NCBI GenBank assembly: GCA_003135415.1
Contig: PLBP01000023.1
Coordinates: forward strand, 30,136 to 72,245
DNA from: Hyphomicrobiales bacterium
Lineage (GTDB): Bacteria > Pseudomonadota > Alphaproteobacteria > Rhizobiales > Xanthobacteraceae
Length of the DNA stretch: 42,110 nucleotides
Direction of reading: 5' to 3'
This document shows, one piece after another, positions 15,818 to 24,766 of the stretch. Under the pieces are notes generated by a model. The model did not search any database. It was not told the origin of the DNA and was given only the letters and a program-made list of their open reading frames with translations. The position numbers and the translations under genes are program-made. Within the stretch, counting starts at the first letter, position 1. The number at the start of each line of letters is the position of its first letter.

Positions 15818-16324
15818 TCACCGCGGCAGGGCGCGTGCTCTTAGGCGCTGAATGCCGCCCAAAATCATCAGAAATCCCATCCCGCCCGGAATGCCGAGCG
15901 GCAGATAGTTCTTCCATCCACGGTCGATCATGGCGTGTTGCGGGTCGTCGGGATCATAAAATAGGGTCACGCTCTGCCCTACCCGGAACGATGGTGGGTT
16001 CATGCCGAGCCAATCGTCTATTGTGACATCCCGGTCGTCCTGCGCTTTGAAGTACACAATCGCCATATAGGTAGTTTTTCCCGATACCTCGCCGCTTGGA
16101 TGGTTTTCGATCACGCGACCTTGCGCCGTGGTTCGGCCGAAAATGAATTCGTCCATATGAAAGCGATGAACATACCAGCCTCCCACAACAATGAAGGCTG
16201 CTCCGACCACCAGCGAAATCACCACCATGGCCAGGTTGATGGCTGCGGCGAGGGCAGGTTCGCGAAGGCGGCTATTCAGCGTGACGGCGCCGCCGAGCGG
16301 GTTGTCATCAGGGTCAGGGTTCAT
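15818..16324 (-). CDS. DUF3592-like membrane protein
   Basis: The 168-residue product has a short cytoplasmic N-terminus, a TM helix (about 29-52), an extracytoplasmic beta-rich domain and a second TM helix near the C-terminus. The middle part GRVIENHPSGE then FRVGQSVTLFYDPDDPQHAM matches the DUF3592 pattern, in which a GQxVxVxYDPxxP segment is typical. Function is unknown. The ATG 16324 is chosen because the upstream reading frame crosses into the JmjC-like gene in another frame. It lies 73 bp downstream of that gene on the same strand. Confidence 0.8.
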   Translation of the reverse strand: MNPDPDDNPLGGAVTLNSRLREPALAAAINLAMVVISLVVGAAFIVVGGWYVHRFHMDEFIFGRTTAQGRVIENHPSGEVSGKTTYMAIVYFKAQDDRDVTIDDWLGMNPPSFRVGQSVTLFYDPDDPQHAMIDRGWKNYLPLGIPGGMGFLMILGGIQRLRARALPR

Positions 16325-16397
16325 GGGCGAAAGATCTCGACATGTTTCTCGGATCTGAATTCCGCATCCGCTTACCGACCCGAAATAGCCAAACGCC

Positions 16398-17348
16398 TCA
16401 GGCCGCGGGCTTGGCCGTCTTGATGAAGTAGCTGGCGCCGCGGCCGAGAACCAGTCTCCGCACGATCGCCCGGATCGCCGCGCTCTTGCGCAGCGGATCG
16501 ACAACGGCCTTGGCCGGGCGGAACAGCGCGAGCTTGACCGCGTCACGCAGCGGATTGTGTCCGGGCGCGCGTTGCGGCAGGCCGATCCGGCGCAGCATCG
16601 AATTGACGACGAAAATATCGTATTTGCGCATCGCCGCCTTGGTCTTCCAAGTGACCGCGAGCGAGATCGAATATTGCGAGCCGGTACGCACCCAATGCGG
16701 CCACAGATGGGGAACGAATACGCCATCGCCTGGCTGCAGCGAATAGCAGGTGGATTTGGATTCGTAGTCCGGGCTGTAGGTCACGTTGCGGTGCCGGGTG
16801 AGCGAATGCTCGATTGCGTCGTCGGAGGCCACCGATCCCTCGCGGTTATCGCAGATCGTGAAGTATTTATCGCCATGGATGTGGACGAAAAAATTATCTT
16901 CGGGGTCGACGTGGAACGGCGTCGTGGCGTTCGGCGACGACACGAACATGAAGCCGCGAATATCCTCGAAGCCGGCGTCTTTCAGGCTTGCATGACCATT
17001 GGCGCGCGCGACCGAAAGCAAAGTTTGCTCAATCACCGCTCGATAGGCCGGGACCGCCTCGACGCTCTTGAGCACCATCCAGGCGCCGCAGGTCTCGATG
17101 CGGCGAACGACCTCGGCCGGATCGAGATCGATTACCGGCACCGAGTTCGCGTCCTGGCCGATCGATACCTTGCCGGAATTATACTCGATGGAATCGGCCG
17201 GTAGCTTGCGCACCAGATCGACGATGCTCGGCAAGGAAAATAGCGGATTGCCGGCAAGTTGATGCCGGATGGCAAACGGCCGCGACGGGAACGCGCTGGT
17301 GAAGTCGGCACTTTCGGTGGCTTCAATCATGGCGTCTACGGCGTTCAT
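16398..17348 (-). CDS. JmjC/cupin-8-like Fe(II) dioxygenase-type protein
   Basis: This 316-residue protein has a double-stranded beta-helix core with the metal-binding pattern HVDPED (His146, Asp148) and FVPHLWPHWV (His218 or His214), plus HGDKYF with a 2-oxoglutarate-type lysine. Such proteins hydroxylate proteins or small molecules. The start codon (ATG at 17346-17348) overlaps the stop of the upstream GNAT gene by 4 bases, so translation is coupled. The C-terminal 70 residues are basic and helical. The substrate is unknown, but the coupled pair suggests modification of a shared product. Confidence 0.85.
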   Translation of the reverse strand: MNAVDAMIEATESADFTSAFPSRPFAIRHQLAGNPLFSLPSIVDLVRKLPADSIEYNSGKVSIGQDANSVPVIDLDPAEVVRRIETCGAWMVLKSVEAVPAYRAVIEQTLLSVARANGHASLKDAGFEDIRGFMFVSSPNATTPFHVDPEDNFFVHIHGDKYFTICDNREGSVASDDAIEHSLTRHRNVTYSPDYESKSTCYSLQPGDGVFVPHLWPHWVRTGSQYSISLAVTWKTKAAMRKYDIFVVNSMLRRIGLPQRAPGHNPLRDAVKLALFRPAKAVVDPLRKSAAIRAIVRRLVLGRGASYFIKTAKPAA

Positions 17349-18550
17349 GGATGCCTTCCTTTCAGCGGACGAACGAAGTGGAAAATACTTCGTGCGGCGC
17401 CGTACAAGGTGCTCCGCGCGCCGATAAGGGCCGCAAACAGCTCAAGCGGCAGCCTGCCCGCCTGGGTCGGCAGCAAGAGATCGCTGACCGCCAGGCGCGA
17501 ACGCCAGATGTGATCGATCATCGGGTGGCCGGTCATGGCGGTGGAATCGGCGTCGTCGATTGCTCCGTCGGCGCAGAGCCGGCGCGTGATGTCGAGGGTA
17601 AGCTGCACGCCCGGCGAAGTCTTGGCGGCGGATTCGTCGTAGGCGATCTTGAAAAAATAGGCACGGCGCAAATGCCGCAACAATACACCCGCGGCGACGA
17701 CCGCGTCGCCGCACGACAGCGTCGCCATCTCGGCGGCACCGCTCGCCGCCATGTCGGGCACAGCACTTCGGATGAATGCGGAATCGCCGGCCTTCCTGAC
17801 GAGTGCCGTTCCGCTCCTACCTTTCCAGCCCGCCGCTTCCAGCGACAGGAACGCTTCGAGCGCGGCGGCGGTCTCTTCGCTCGCGGCCGCAATCTTGAAT
17901 GCAACGTCGCCACCGTCGGCCAAGCGGTTGCGCTGCCGGCGTAGTTCTTTCACTTTCTTGGCGCCGAGCGAATTGATCGCAACGTCCGCATCCTGCGTGC
18001 CATCGAGCCGCGCGCGCTGGTGGCGGTCGAACGCATAGGGAGCGAGGTTAAATTCGGCGATTGCGCCGCGCAGCGCCGATGCGGCGGCCCCTTCCTCGGC
18101 AAGCATCGGCAGCAAGAGCGCCATCGCGCCCGCCTTCGCCGCGGCGGCGATCAGCCCGCGCGCCGCGGTGTCCACCATGTCGCGATCGAACAGCGGCGTC
18201 GTCAGCGGCGCGTAAGCCTGCCACGCGACAAAGACCGGGATCGGGATCCGCAGCGCGCGCCAGGCGGAAACCACCGGTAGCAGCCCAATGAGCCGCGTGC
18301 GCGCCGGAGCATCCCACGCCAATAGTGCTCGTGCGCCGGATTTACCCTCGGCGTGAAGCGCCACCGCGCGCGCCCAAGTCGGATGAAAGAATGGATTCGG
18401 TTCGATGGCGCGACAGGCCAGATCAGCCCAGGCGGCCTCCGGCACCGCGAGCAGGTCGGCGATTTCGAACGTGGCTAGGCGGTGCGTGGAAGCCGACCTG
18501 ATGTCGGTCACGCGCTCGTGCAAGCTGCCCAAACTGTCGACGATCGACAT
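17345..18550 (-). CDS. GNAT N-acetyltransferase of the BcsL/CelD type
   Basis: The 401-residue protein has the layout of the Acetyltransf_6 family. An N-terminal part has FFHPTWARA near residue 55 and the LLPVV segment. The core contains KKVKELRRQRNRL, then a GNAT domain with ALEAFLSLEAAGWKGRSGTA and YFFKIAYDESAAKTSPGVQL. Proteins of this type are linked to cellulose and other exopolysaccharide or capsule clusters and to FemAB-like transferases. No polysaccharide genes are adjacent here. ATG 18550 has GCGGAA upstream. It forms a two-gene operon with the JmjC-like gene. Confidence 0.88.
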   Translation of the reverse strand: MSIVDSLGSLHERVTDIRSASTHRLATFEIADLLAVPEAAWADLACRAIEPNPFFHPTWARAVALHAEGKSGARALLAWDAPARTRLIGLLPVVSAWRALRIPIPVFVAWQAYAPLTTPLFDRDMVDTAARGLIAAAAKAGAMALLLPMLAEEGAAASALRGAIAEFNLAPYAFDRHQRARLDGTQDADVAINSLGAKKVKELRRQRNRLADGGDVAFKIAAASEETAAALEAFLSLEAAGWKGRSGTALVRKAGDSAFIRSAVPDMAASGAAEMATLSCGDAVVAAGVLLRHLRRAYFFKIAYDESAAKTSPGVQLTLDITRRLCADGAIDDADSTAMTGHPMIDHIWRSRLAVSDLLLPTQAGRLPLELFAALIGARSTLYGAARSIFHFVRPLKGRHP

Positions 18551-18842
18551 AGCGTTCCGCGATCCCGCGCTTAACGTCCGTGCCGCACGCTGATCTGATG
18601 CCCTTAAAAGAGGGCAAATGCGCGTGCGTACGCGGCTCAAAAGGGAAATGCGGTTAAGATCGAGCTACAGACAGTTAACAGTATGGGGAGAAGACGCAGT
18701 GCATTGCGCCAGCATCACCGCTTCATTTGACTTGCAGTCCAAGCGCGGCCAGGTGCCAACTGCAGCCATGTCCCGTTTACTTTCGATTCATCACGATGAT
18801 TGTCGGTTGGCGGCCTCTACATAGCGTTTTTATGAGTACACG
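18551..18842. other. Intergenic region between the GNAT and dihydroorotase genes
   Basis: This 292-base stretch contains no convincing gene. A 68-codon plus-strand reading (18618-18824) lacks a ribosome-binding site and family features. A small hairpin, GCCCTTAAAAGAGGGC (18601-18616), lies upstream of the GNAT gene and may belong to its promoter region. The region is less GC-rich than its surroundings. Confidence 0.4.
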
Positions 18843-20183
18843 CTAGCTGCCGGCGCTGAGAGTTTCGAGAAACCGCACCGCCGCGCCTTGCGCGGGTGTG
18901 ACAACCTCGCCCTCCCACATCACGCGCTTGCCGCGCACGAAAGTGCCGACCGGCCAGCCGGTGACTTTCATGCCGTCATAGGGCGTCCAACCGCAACGCG
19001 AGCCGATCCACTTGTTGGTGATCGTCTCGCGGCGCTTGAGATCGACGACGGTGAAATCGGCGTCGTAGCCGACCGCAATGCGGCCTTTGCTGGCGATACC
19101 GAAGAGGCGCTGCGGCCCCGCGCTTGTCATATCGACAAAGCGCGCGAGCGAAAGCCTGCCCGCATTCACGTGATCGAGCATTACCGGCACCAATGTCTGC
19201 ACGCCCGGCATGCCCGACGGGCTCGCCGCATAAGGCTTGGCTTTTTCCTCCGCCGTGTGCGGCGCATGGTCGGAGCCGAGAATGTCGGCGACGCCATTCG
19301 CCACGGACTGCCACAACGCATCGCGGTGGCGCGCGTCACGCAATGGCGGATTCATTTGCGCGCGCGCGCCGAGGCGCGCGTAGCATACGGGCGCCGCGAG
19401 CGTGAGATGCTGCGGCGTCACCTCGACCGAAGCGACATCCTTGTGATCGGCGAGGAATTTCATTTCCTCGGCGGTCGAGACGTGCAGCACATGCACGCGC
19501 TTTCCCGTCTCCCGCGCGATCTTCACCAGCCGCGTCGTCGCCATTAGCGCCGCGGTCTCGTCGCGCCAGACCGGATGCGAGGCCGGATCGCCTTCGACGC
19601 GCAATTTCTTGCGCGCCTCCAGCCGCGGCTCGTCCTCGGCATGAAACGAAGCGCGGCGGCGGATCGCTTTCAGCACCGCGCTCAGGCCCGCGTCGTCGGC
19701 AACCAAGAGCTTCCCGGTCGATGAGCCCATGAACACTTTAATGCCGGCCGCACCCGGCAGGCGCTCTAACTCTGCGAGATCGGCGACATTGTCGTGAGTG
19801 CCGCCGACGAAGAAGGCGAAATCGCAGTGCATGCGCCCCTGCGCGCGCTTGACCTTATCCGCGAGGGAAGCCGCATCGACGGTGAGCGGATCGGTATTCG
19901 GCATTTCGAACACGGCGGTGACGCCGCCCTGCACGGCTGAGCGCGAACCGGTCTCCAAATCTTCCTTATGGGTCGCGCCGGGCTCCCGAAAATGCACCTG
20001 GGTGTCGATGATTCCGGGCAGGATGTGGAGGCCCTTGCAGTCGATGCGCTCGCCGCCGGCGTCTTTCGCGATCCCGCCGAGTGCCGCGATGCGGCCTTTG
20101 CGCACGCCGATATCGCGCGCGCCAGAGCCGTCCTGATTGACGACGGTGCCGCCGGCGAGGATCAGGTCATACGTCTCAGCCAT
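18843..20183 (-). CDS. pyrC: Dihydroorotase (class I)
   Basis: PyrC closes carbamoyl-aspartate to dihydroorotate in pyrimidine synthesis. The 446-residue protein has the metal-binding DTQVHFREPG (near residue 63), the carboxylated-lysine region GIKVFMGSSTG, HVLHVSTAEE, and the catalytic SDHAPHTAEEKA. Length and motifs fit the class I type. ATG 20183 has GGAA 7 bases upstream. It is divergent from the ygfZ operon. pyrB and other pyrimidine genes are not adjacent, so it is a stand-alone locus. Confidence 0.95.
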   Translation of the reverse strand: MAETYDLILAGGTVVNQDGSGARDIGVRKGRIAALGGIAKDAGGERIDCKGLHILPGIIDTQVHFREPGATHKEDLETGSRSAVQGGVTAVFEMPNTDPLTVDAASLADKVKRAQGRMHCDFAFFVGGTHDNVADLAELERLPGAAGIKVFMGSSTGKLLVADDAGLSAVLKAIRRRASFHAEDEPRLEARKKLRVEGDPASHPVWRDETAALMATTRLVKIARETGKRVHVLHVSTAEEMKFLADHKDVASVEVTPQHLTLAAPVCYARLGARAQMNPPLRDARHRDALWQSVANGVADILGSDHAPHTAEEKAKPYAASPSGMPGVQTLVPVMLDHVNAGRLSLARFVDMTSAGPQRLFGIASKGRIAVGYDADFTVVDLKRRETITNKWIGSRCGWTPYDGMKVTGWPVGTFVRGKRVMWEGEVVTPAQGAAVRFLETLSAGS

Positions 20184-20264
20184 GCGGGATTTCCGGCTAT
20201 TCTCGGCCTTGCCCCTTCTGACGCGCGGCCTTACGTGTCGGGGCGGAACTTGGCAAGGAGTCTC

Positions 20265-21149
20265 ATGCGCGCCGCTCTTTTACCCGAACGCGCCGTTCTT
20301 CGCATCACCGGCGAGGACGCCACGCACTTCTTGCAAGGGCTGGTGACGAGCGATGTCGAAACGCTCAAAGCGGGTGACGCGCGCTTCGCGGCGTTGCTGA
20401 CGCCACAGGGAAAAATCCTGTTCGATTTCTTCGTAATCACGGTCGCCGAGGACGAAGGCGGCGGCTTCGTGCTCGACGCCCCGCGCGCGCTCGAAGGCGA
20501 CCTCGCGCAACGGCTCGGCTTCTACAAGCTCCGCGCCAAGGTCGAGATCGCGCGGCGGCCGGATCTCGCGGTCGTGGCCATCCTCGAAGGCACACCGCCC
20601 ACTGACCTCGGCCTCGCCTATCCTGATCCACGCCACGCGGGGCTCGGCACGCGGCTCGTGTTTCCCGCCGAAGGTGCTGCAGCCGCCTTGCGTGACGCGG
20701 GATTTGCGCTTGGAGAGCCCGAAGAGTGGCAAAAGAAGCGGATCGGGCTCGGCGTGCCGGAGGGCGGCCAGGATTTTACTTACGGCGACACCTTCCCGCA
20801 CGAGGCCGACATGGACCAGCTCGGCGGCGTCGACTTCCACAAGGGCTGTTTCATCGGCCAGGAAGTCGTCTCGCGCATGGAGCACCGCGGCAGCGCGCGC
20901 ACGCGCGTCGTGCCGATCGCCTATGAGCACGCGGCGCCCCTCGGCGGCGTCGAAGTAAAAATCGGCGAACGCGCCGCGGGTTTTCTGGGTTCCACGGCAA
21001 ATGGGCGCGGGCTCGCCAAGATCCGCCTCGATCGGGTCGAAGAAGGATTGGCTTTGAACGAGAAGCTCAGCGCCGGAAACGTTCCGATCACACTGGTGAA
21101 GCCCGATTGGGCCAAGTTCCCGTTTCCCGGCGAGCGCGCGAAATCATGA
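20265..21149 (+). CDS. ygfZ: Folate-binding YgfZ/IBA57-like Fe-S cluster protein
   Basis: YgfZ is a tetrahydrofolate-binding protein that helps maturation or repair of [4Fe-4S] enzymes. The 294-residue product has the GcvT-like fold: FLQGLVTSDVE near the N-terminus, then LTPQGKILFDFFV. The signature KGCFIGQEVVSRM contains the conserved Cys. ATG 20265 has AAGGAG 5 bases upstream. Its stop overlaps the ATG of tag by 4 bases, so translation is coupled. The same order (ygfZ-tag-HD-phosphatase) appears to be shared with rhizobia. Confidence 0.95.
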   Translation: MRAALLPERAVLRITGEDATHFLQGLVTSDVETLKAGDARFAALLTPQGKILFDFFVITVAEDEGGGFVLDAPRALEGDLAQRLGFYKLRAKVEIARRPDLAVVAILEGTPPTDLGLAYPDPRHAGLGTRLVFPAEGAAAALRDAGFALGEPEEWQKKRIGLGVPEGGQDFTYGDTFPHEADMDQLGGVDFHKGCFIGQEVVSRMEHRGSARTRVVPIAYEHAAPLGGVEVKIGERAAGFLGSTANGRGLAKIRLDRVEEGLALNEKLSAGNVPITLVKPDWAKFPFPGERAKS

Positions 21150-21736
21150 GCGCGGTTCTGCACGACGACGGGCTTCGCCGCTGCTTCTGGTGCGGCCAAG
21201 ACCCGCTTTACATGGCTTATCACGACACCGAATGGGGCGTGCCGGAATATGACGACCGCGCGCTTTACGAGAAGCTCGTGCTCGACGGCTTTCAGGCCGG
21301 GCTTTCCTGGATCACGATCCTGCGCAAGCGCGAGAATTTTCGCCGCGCCTTCTCGCAATTTCGGCCCGAGAGAATCGCGCGCTACGACAAGAAGAAAGTC
21401 GCCGCCCTGATAAAGGACGAGGGCATCGTGCGCAACAAAATGAAAATCGACGGCGCGGTTTCGTCGGCGCGCGCCTGGTTAGTGATGATGGAGAAGGGCC
21501 CCGGCTTCTCGGCTTATCTGTGGGATTTCATGGACGGCAAGCCGCTCGACCATCGCATCAAGACGAGGCGCCAGATTCCGGCGGAGACGCCGCTGTCGGA
21601 AAAAATATCGAAGGATTTGAAGGAGAAGGGCTTCAAGTTTTGCGGGCCGACGATCGTCTATGCCTTCATGCAGGCGGTCGGCATGATCAACGATCACCTC
21701 GTGACCTGCCACCGGCATAAGGCGCTCGCGCGTTAA
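21146..21736 (+). CDS. tag: DNA-3-methyladenine glycosylase I
   Basis: Tag removes 3-methyladenine from alkylated DNA. The 196-residue protein has RRCFWCG then HDTEWG near the N-terminus and NDHLVTCHRH near the C-terminus. Together these form the zinc-binding Cys-His-His-Cys 'zinc snap' of this family. The middle contains QAGLSWITILRKRENFRRAF, the substrate-pocket region. The ATG overlaps the ygfZ stop. The next gene starts at the tag stop (TAATG), so the cluster is tightly coupled. Confidence 0.96.
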   Translation: MSAVLHDDGLRRCFWCGQDPLYMAYHDTEWGVPEYDDRALYEKLVLDGFQAGLSWITILRKRENFRRAFSQFRPERIARYDKKKVAALIKDEGIVRNKMKIDGAVSSARAWLVMMEKGPGFSAYLWDFMDGKPLDHRIKTRRQIPAETPLSEKISKDLKEKGFKFCGPTIVYAFMQAVGMINDHLVTCHRHKALAR

Positions 21737-22344
21737 TGCCCCCTCGCCGCTCTTCACAACCCCGCGCCTGGCAACGCATGCTCTCGGGCCGAAGGCTCGA
21801 TCTGCTCGACCCCTCGCCGCTCGACGTCGAGATCGAGGACATCGCGCACGGGCTCGCGCGCGTCGCGCGCTGGAACGGACAAACCGAAGGCCCGCAAATC
21901 TTCTCGGTCGCGCAGCACTCGCTGCTCGTCGAGACGATCGCGCGGCCCGCAGCACCCAACATCGACCGCAGCTGGCGGCTCGCGGTGTTGCTGCACGATG
22001 CGCCCGAATACGTGATCGGCGATCCAATCAGCCCGTTCAAGGCGGTGATCGGCGGCGACTACAAGCCGGTGGAGGCGCGGCTCCTGCACGCGATCTCCGT
22101 ACGTTTCTGCCTGCCGCCGACTTGGCCGGCGGCGCTCGTTAAAATCGTGAAGGCGGCCGATCGCGGCGGCGCTTATCTCGAAGCCACCAAGCTCGCGGGG
22201 TTTTCCGAGAGCGAGGCGCGGCGCTTCTTCGGGCCACCGCCGCATCTCGACGCCGCCACATTGAAGCGCTATCTCGTGCCGTGGAACGCGGAAACCGCCG
22301 AGCGGCGATTCCTCAAGCGATTCCAGGAACTCGGCAAGAAATAA
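21736..22344 (+). CDS. HD-domain phosphohydrolase (YfbR-like)
   Basis: The 202-residue protein shows the HD signature: His61, His87-Asp88 in LLHDAPEY, Glu91, Asp96 and a later KAADRGGAYLEA. These are metal and substrate residues in 5'-deoxynucleotidase YfbR-type enzymes. The substrate is not certain; deoxynucleotide monophosphates are the usual ones. The ATG overlaps the tag stop by one base and the next gene follows 1 bp after its stop. This tight packing suggests one transcript with tag, though the functional link is unknown. Confidence 0.88.
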   Translation: MPPRRSSQPRAWQRMLSGRRLDLLDPSPLDVEIEDIAHGLARVARWNGQTEGPQIFSVAQHSLLVETIARPAAPNIDRSWRLAVLLHDAPEYVIGDPISPFKAVIGGDYKPVEARLLHAISVRFCLPPTWPAALVKIVKAADRGGAYLEATKLAGFSESEARRFFGPPPHLDAATLKRYLVPWNAETAERRFLKRFQELGKK

Positions 22345-22345
22345 C

Positions 22346-22870
22346 ATGATCATCGTCTGTTCGCTCTCGCGGCTGCAGGAAACGGTCGGAAAGTCGCGCG
22401 CGCGCCACGTCGTGACCCTCGTCCGCGACGAGGAGTTGATCCGGCGCGAGCGCGAGGCGTTGCGGGGCAACGGCGTCAAGCCCGAAGATCATCTGTGGCT
22501 GGAGATGGACGACATCGCCGAAGAGATGGACGGCATGATCGCGCCGAGCGAGCAACACATCGAACAATTGATTGTTTTTCTCAAACGCTGGGACCGGGCG
22601 CAGCCGATGGTGGTGCATTGCTACGCCGGCATCAGCCGCTCGACCGCCGCGGCCTTCATCGCCGCCTGTGCGATTTCGCCCGAGCGCGACGAGGCCGAAA
22701 TCGCGGCGCGGCTCCGCGCGGCCTCGCCCACCGCCTATCCGAACCGGCGGCTGGTGGCGCTCGCCGACCGCTATCTCAAGCGCGGGGGAAAAATGACGGC
22801 GGCGATCGAAACAATGGGTTTTGGCGCCGGCGCCTACGAGGCCGAGCCCTTCGGTCTCGATCTCGACTGA
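22346..22870 (+). CDS. Tyrosine/dual-specificity protein phosphatase-like enzyme
   Basis: The 174-residue product has the PTP signature HCYAGISRS, with catalytic Cys92 and Arg98, preceded by VVH and a run of helices. Conserved Asp55/Asp56 may be the general acid. Small bacterial DSPs of this kind act on phosphoproteins or phosphoinositides; the substrate is not predictable. The ATG (GTG-free, at 22346) follows the HD gene by 1 bp. It is the last gene of the ygfZ-tag-HD group, ahead of nadQ. Confidence 0.88.
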   Translation: MIIVCSLSRLQETVGKSRARHVVTLVRDEELIRREREALRGNGVKPEDHLWLEMDDIAEEMDGMIAPSEQHIEQLIVFLKRWDRAQPMVVHCYAGISRSTAAAFIAACAISPERDEAEIAARLRAASPTAYPNRRLVALADRYLKRGGKMTAAIETMGFGAGAYEAEPFGLDLD

Positions 22871-22906
22871 AGGCGGCCCAACCTTTCCCCATGATAATGT
22901 CGGCGC

Positions 22907-23884
22907 ATGAGCGGTCCTAGACGCACGCCGATCGAGATCGGCCTCACAGCGGCGATCGTCGCGATGGAGAAGGCAACACCTTTGATTCTGGCCGCCGGCG
23001 CCGACGCCCGCGGCCCGATCGGCCTTCCCTCCGGCCCATTCGAGCCGCTTGCGCATCGCACTTTCGAGATCGCGCTCCGCAACTTCGTCGCGGAACAAAC
23101 GGCGCTCGCCGTCGGCTATGTCGAGCAGCTCTACACCTTCGGCGACCGCGGCCGCCACGCGCGCGCCGAGGACGCCGACCCGCATGTGCTTTCGGTCGGC
23201 TATCTCGCGCTGACAAGGCTTCCCGACGAGGACGCGGCGCTGATCGCGGCGGGCGCCCGCTTCGAGCCCTGGTACCGGTTTTTCCCATGGGAGGACTGGC
23301 GCGACGGGAGACCAAAAATCCTCGACGACACGATCCTGCCGGCGCTCGGCAGCTGGGCCAAGGCCGCGCCGCGCGCGGAGCCCGGCCGCGTGCTCAGCCG
23401 GCGCGAGCGCCTTCGCTTCGCTTTCGGCGTCGAGGGCTCGCCCTGGGACGAGGAAAAAGTACTTGAGCGTTATGAATTGTTGTACGAAGCGGGCCTCGTC
23501 GAGGAAGCGCGGCGCGACGGGCGGGAAGCCGCCCTTGCGCGCAAGACGCTCGCCCCGCTCGGCGAGCCGATGCGCTTCGATCACCGCCGGATTCTCGCCA
23601 CCGCGATCGCGCGGCTCCGCGCCAAGCTGAAATACCGCCCGGTGGTGTTCGAATTGATGGCGGAGGAATTCACGCTGACCGAATTGCAGCGCACGGTGGA
23701 AGCGATCGCCGGGCGGCATTTGCACAAACAGAACTTCCGGCGGCTGGTCGAGGCGACTTCGCTCGTCGAGCCGACCGGCGAGATGGCGACCGCCACCGGC
23801 GGCCGGCCGGCGGCACTCTACCGCTTCCGCCGCGAGGTGGTGGCCGAGCGGCCCTCGCCGGGGCTGCGCTTCGGGGCGCGCTGA
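22907..23884 (+). CDS. nadQ: NAD-biosynthesis repressor NadQ (Nudix-derived regulator)
   Basis: The 325-residue protein matches the NadQ/COG4111 family of alphaproteobacteria, described as repressor of nadABC. Its N-terminal half is a Nudix-like domain, with VGYVEQLYTFGDRGRH and VLSVGYLALT. The catalytic Nudix box is replaced by a degenerate helix (RNFVAEQTALA). The C-terminal half has the winged-helix layout, LMAEEFTLTELQRTVEAIAG then RRLVEATSLVEPTGE. It converges on nadC with 7 bp between stops, so the regulator and its target operon are neighbours. The degenerate box points to a ligand sensor, not an enzyme. Confidence 0.9.
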   Translation: MSGPRRTPIEIGLTAAIVAMEKATPLILAAGADARGPIGLPSGPFEPLAHRTFEIALRNFVAEQTALAVGYVEQLYTFGDRGRHARAEDADPHVLSVGYLALTRLPDEDAALIAAGARFEPWYRFFPWEDWRDGRPKILDDTILPALGSWAKAAPRAEPGRVLSRRERLRFAFGVEGSPWDEEKVLERYELLYEAGLVEEARRDGREAALARKTLAPLGEPMRFDHRRILATAIARLRAKLKYRPVVFELMAEEFTLTELQRTVEAIAGRHLHKQNFRRLVEATSLVEPTGEMATATGGRPAALYRFRREVVAERPSPGLRFGAR

Positions 23885-23891
23885 GATTCGC

Positions 23892-24764
23892 TCAGATATT
23901 GATGTCGAGTGCCACGTCAAGCGCGGGCGCCGAATGGGTGAGCGCGCCGACCGAGATCACGTCGACGCCGGTCTCGGCAATCTTCGCCACCGTCTCCAAG
24001 GTGACGCCGCCGGAGGCTTCAAGCACGAGTTTGCCGCGCGCCATCTCGACCGCGCGCTTGAGGGTCGCCACATCCATGTTGTCGAGCAGAACCGCGTCAG
24101 CGCCGCCCACTTTGAGAACTTCCGAAAGTTGGTCGAGCGAATCGACTTCGATCTCGACCCTGACGAGATGACCGGCGGCGGCGCGCGCGCGTTTCAACGC
24201 GGCGGCAACGCCGCCCGCCACCGCAATGTGGTTGTCCTTGATCAGCACGGCGTCGTCGAGGCCGAAGCGATGGTTGACGCCGCCGCCGCAACGGACCGCG
24301 TATTTTTCGAGCGCGCGCAGGCCCGGAAGCGTCTTCCGCGTGTCGAGGATCTTCGCCCTGGTATGCGCGACCTTGGCGGCATAGGCGGCGGTGAGCGTGG
24401 CGATGCCCGAAAGATGGCCGACGAAATTCAGCGCGACGCGCTCGCCGGACAAGACCGCGATCGCCGGTCCTTCGATCTCGGCGATAGTTTCGTTCGCCGC
24501 AAGCTTCGCGCCGTCGCGGGTCTTGGCGCGAAACGACATGTTTGGATCGAGGGCGTGGAACGATTGCGCGGCGCAAGCAAGCCCCGCCAAGACACCTGCT
24601 CTACGGGCAACAAGTTTCGCGCGCGCACGCGTCCCTTCGGGAATCGTCGCCGCCGACGTGATGTCGCCGGCGCGGCCCAAATCCTCGTCGAGCGCGCGGC
24701 GCACCGCCCGCTCGATGACGAGCGGCGACAGAAAAGCCCCGGGAACAAGCAAATCGGCGCGCAT
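23892..24764 (-). CDS. nadC: Nicotinate-nucleotide pyrophosphorylase (quinolinate phosphoribosyltransferase)
   Basis: NadC converts quinolinate and PRPP to nicotinate mononucleotide. The 290-residue protein contains [11 protein letters not shown] near the N-terminus, [19 protein letters not shown] and [20 protein letters not shown] in the active-site region, and ASGGV with [10 protein letters not shown] at the C-terminus. The ATG at 24764 is only 2 bp from the nadB stop (TGA-CC-ATG), so the order nadA-nadB-nadC is one operon read from 27514. Confidence 0.97.
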   Translation of the reverse strand: MRADLLVPGAFLSPLVIERAVRRALDEDLGRAGDITSAATIPEGTRARAKLVARRAGVLAGLACAAQSFHALDPNMSFRAKTRDGAKLAANETIAEIEGPAIAVLSGERVALNFVGHLSGIATLTAAYAAKVAHTRAKILDTRKTLPGLRALEKYAVRCGGGVNHRFGLDDAVLIKDNHIAVAGGVAAALKRARAAAGHLVRVEIEVDSLDQLSEVLKVGGADAVLLDNMDVATLKRAVEMARGKLVLEASGGVTLETVAKIAETGVDVISVGALTHSAPALDVALDINI

Positions 24765-24766
24765 GG

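Noticed and set aside
18618-18824. 68-codon open reading frame on the plus strand
   Set aside because: No ribosome-binding site, no recognisable domain, and the composition fits intergenic DNA.
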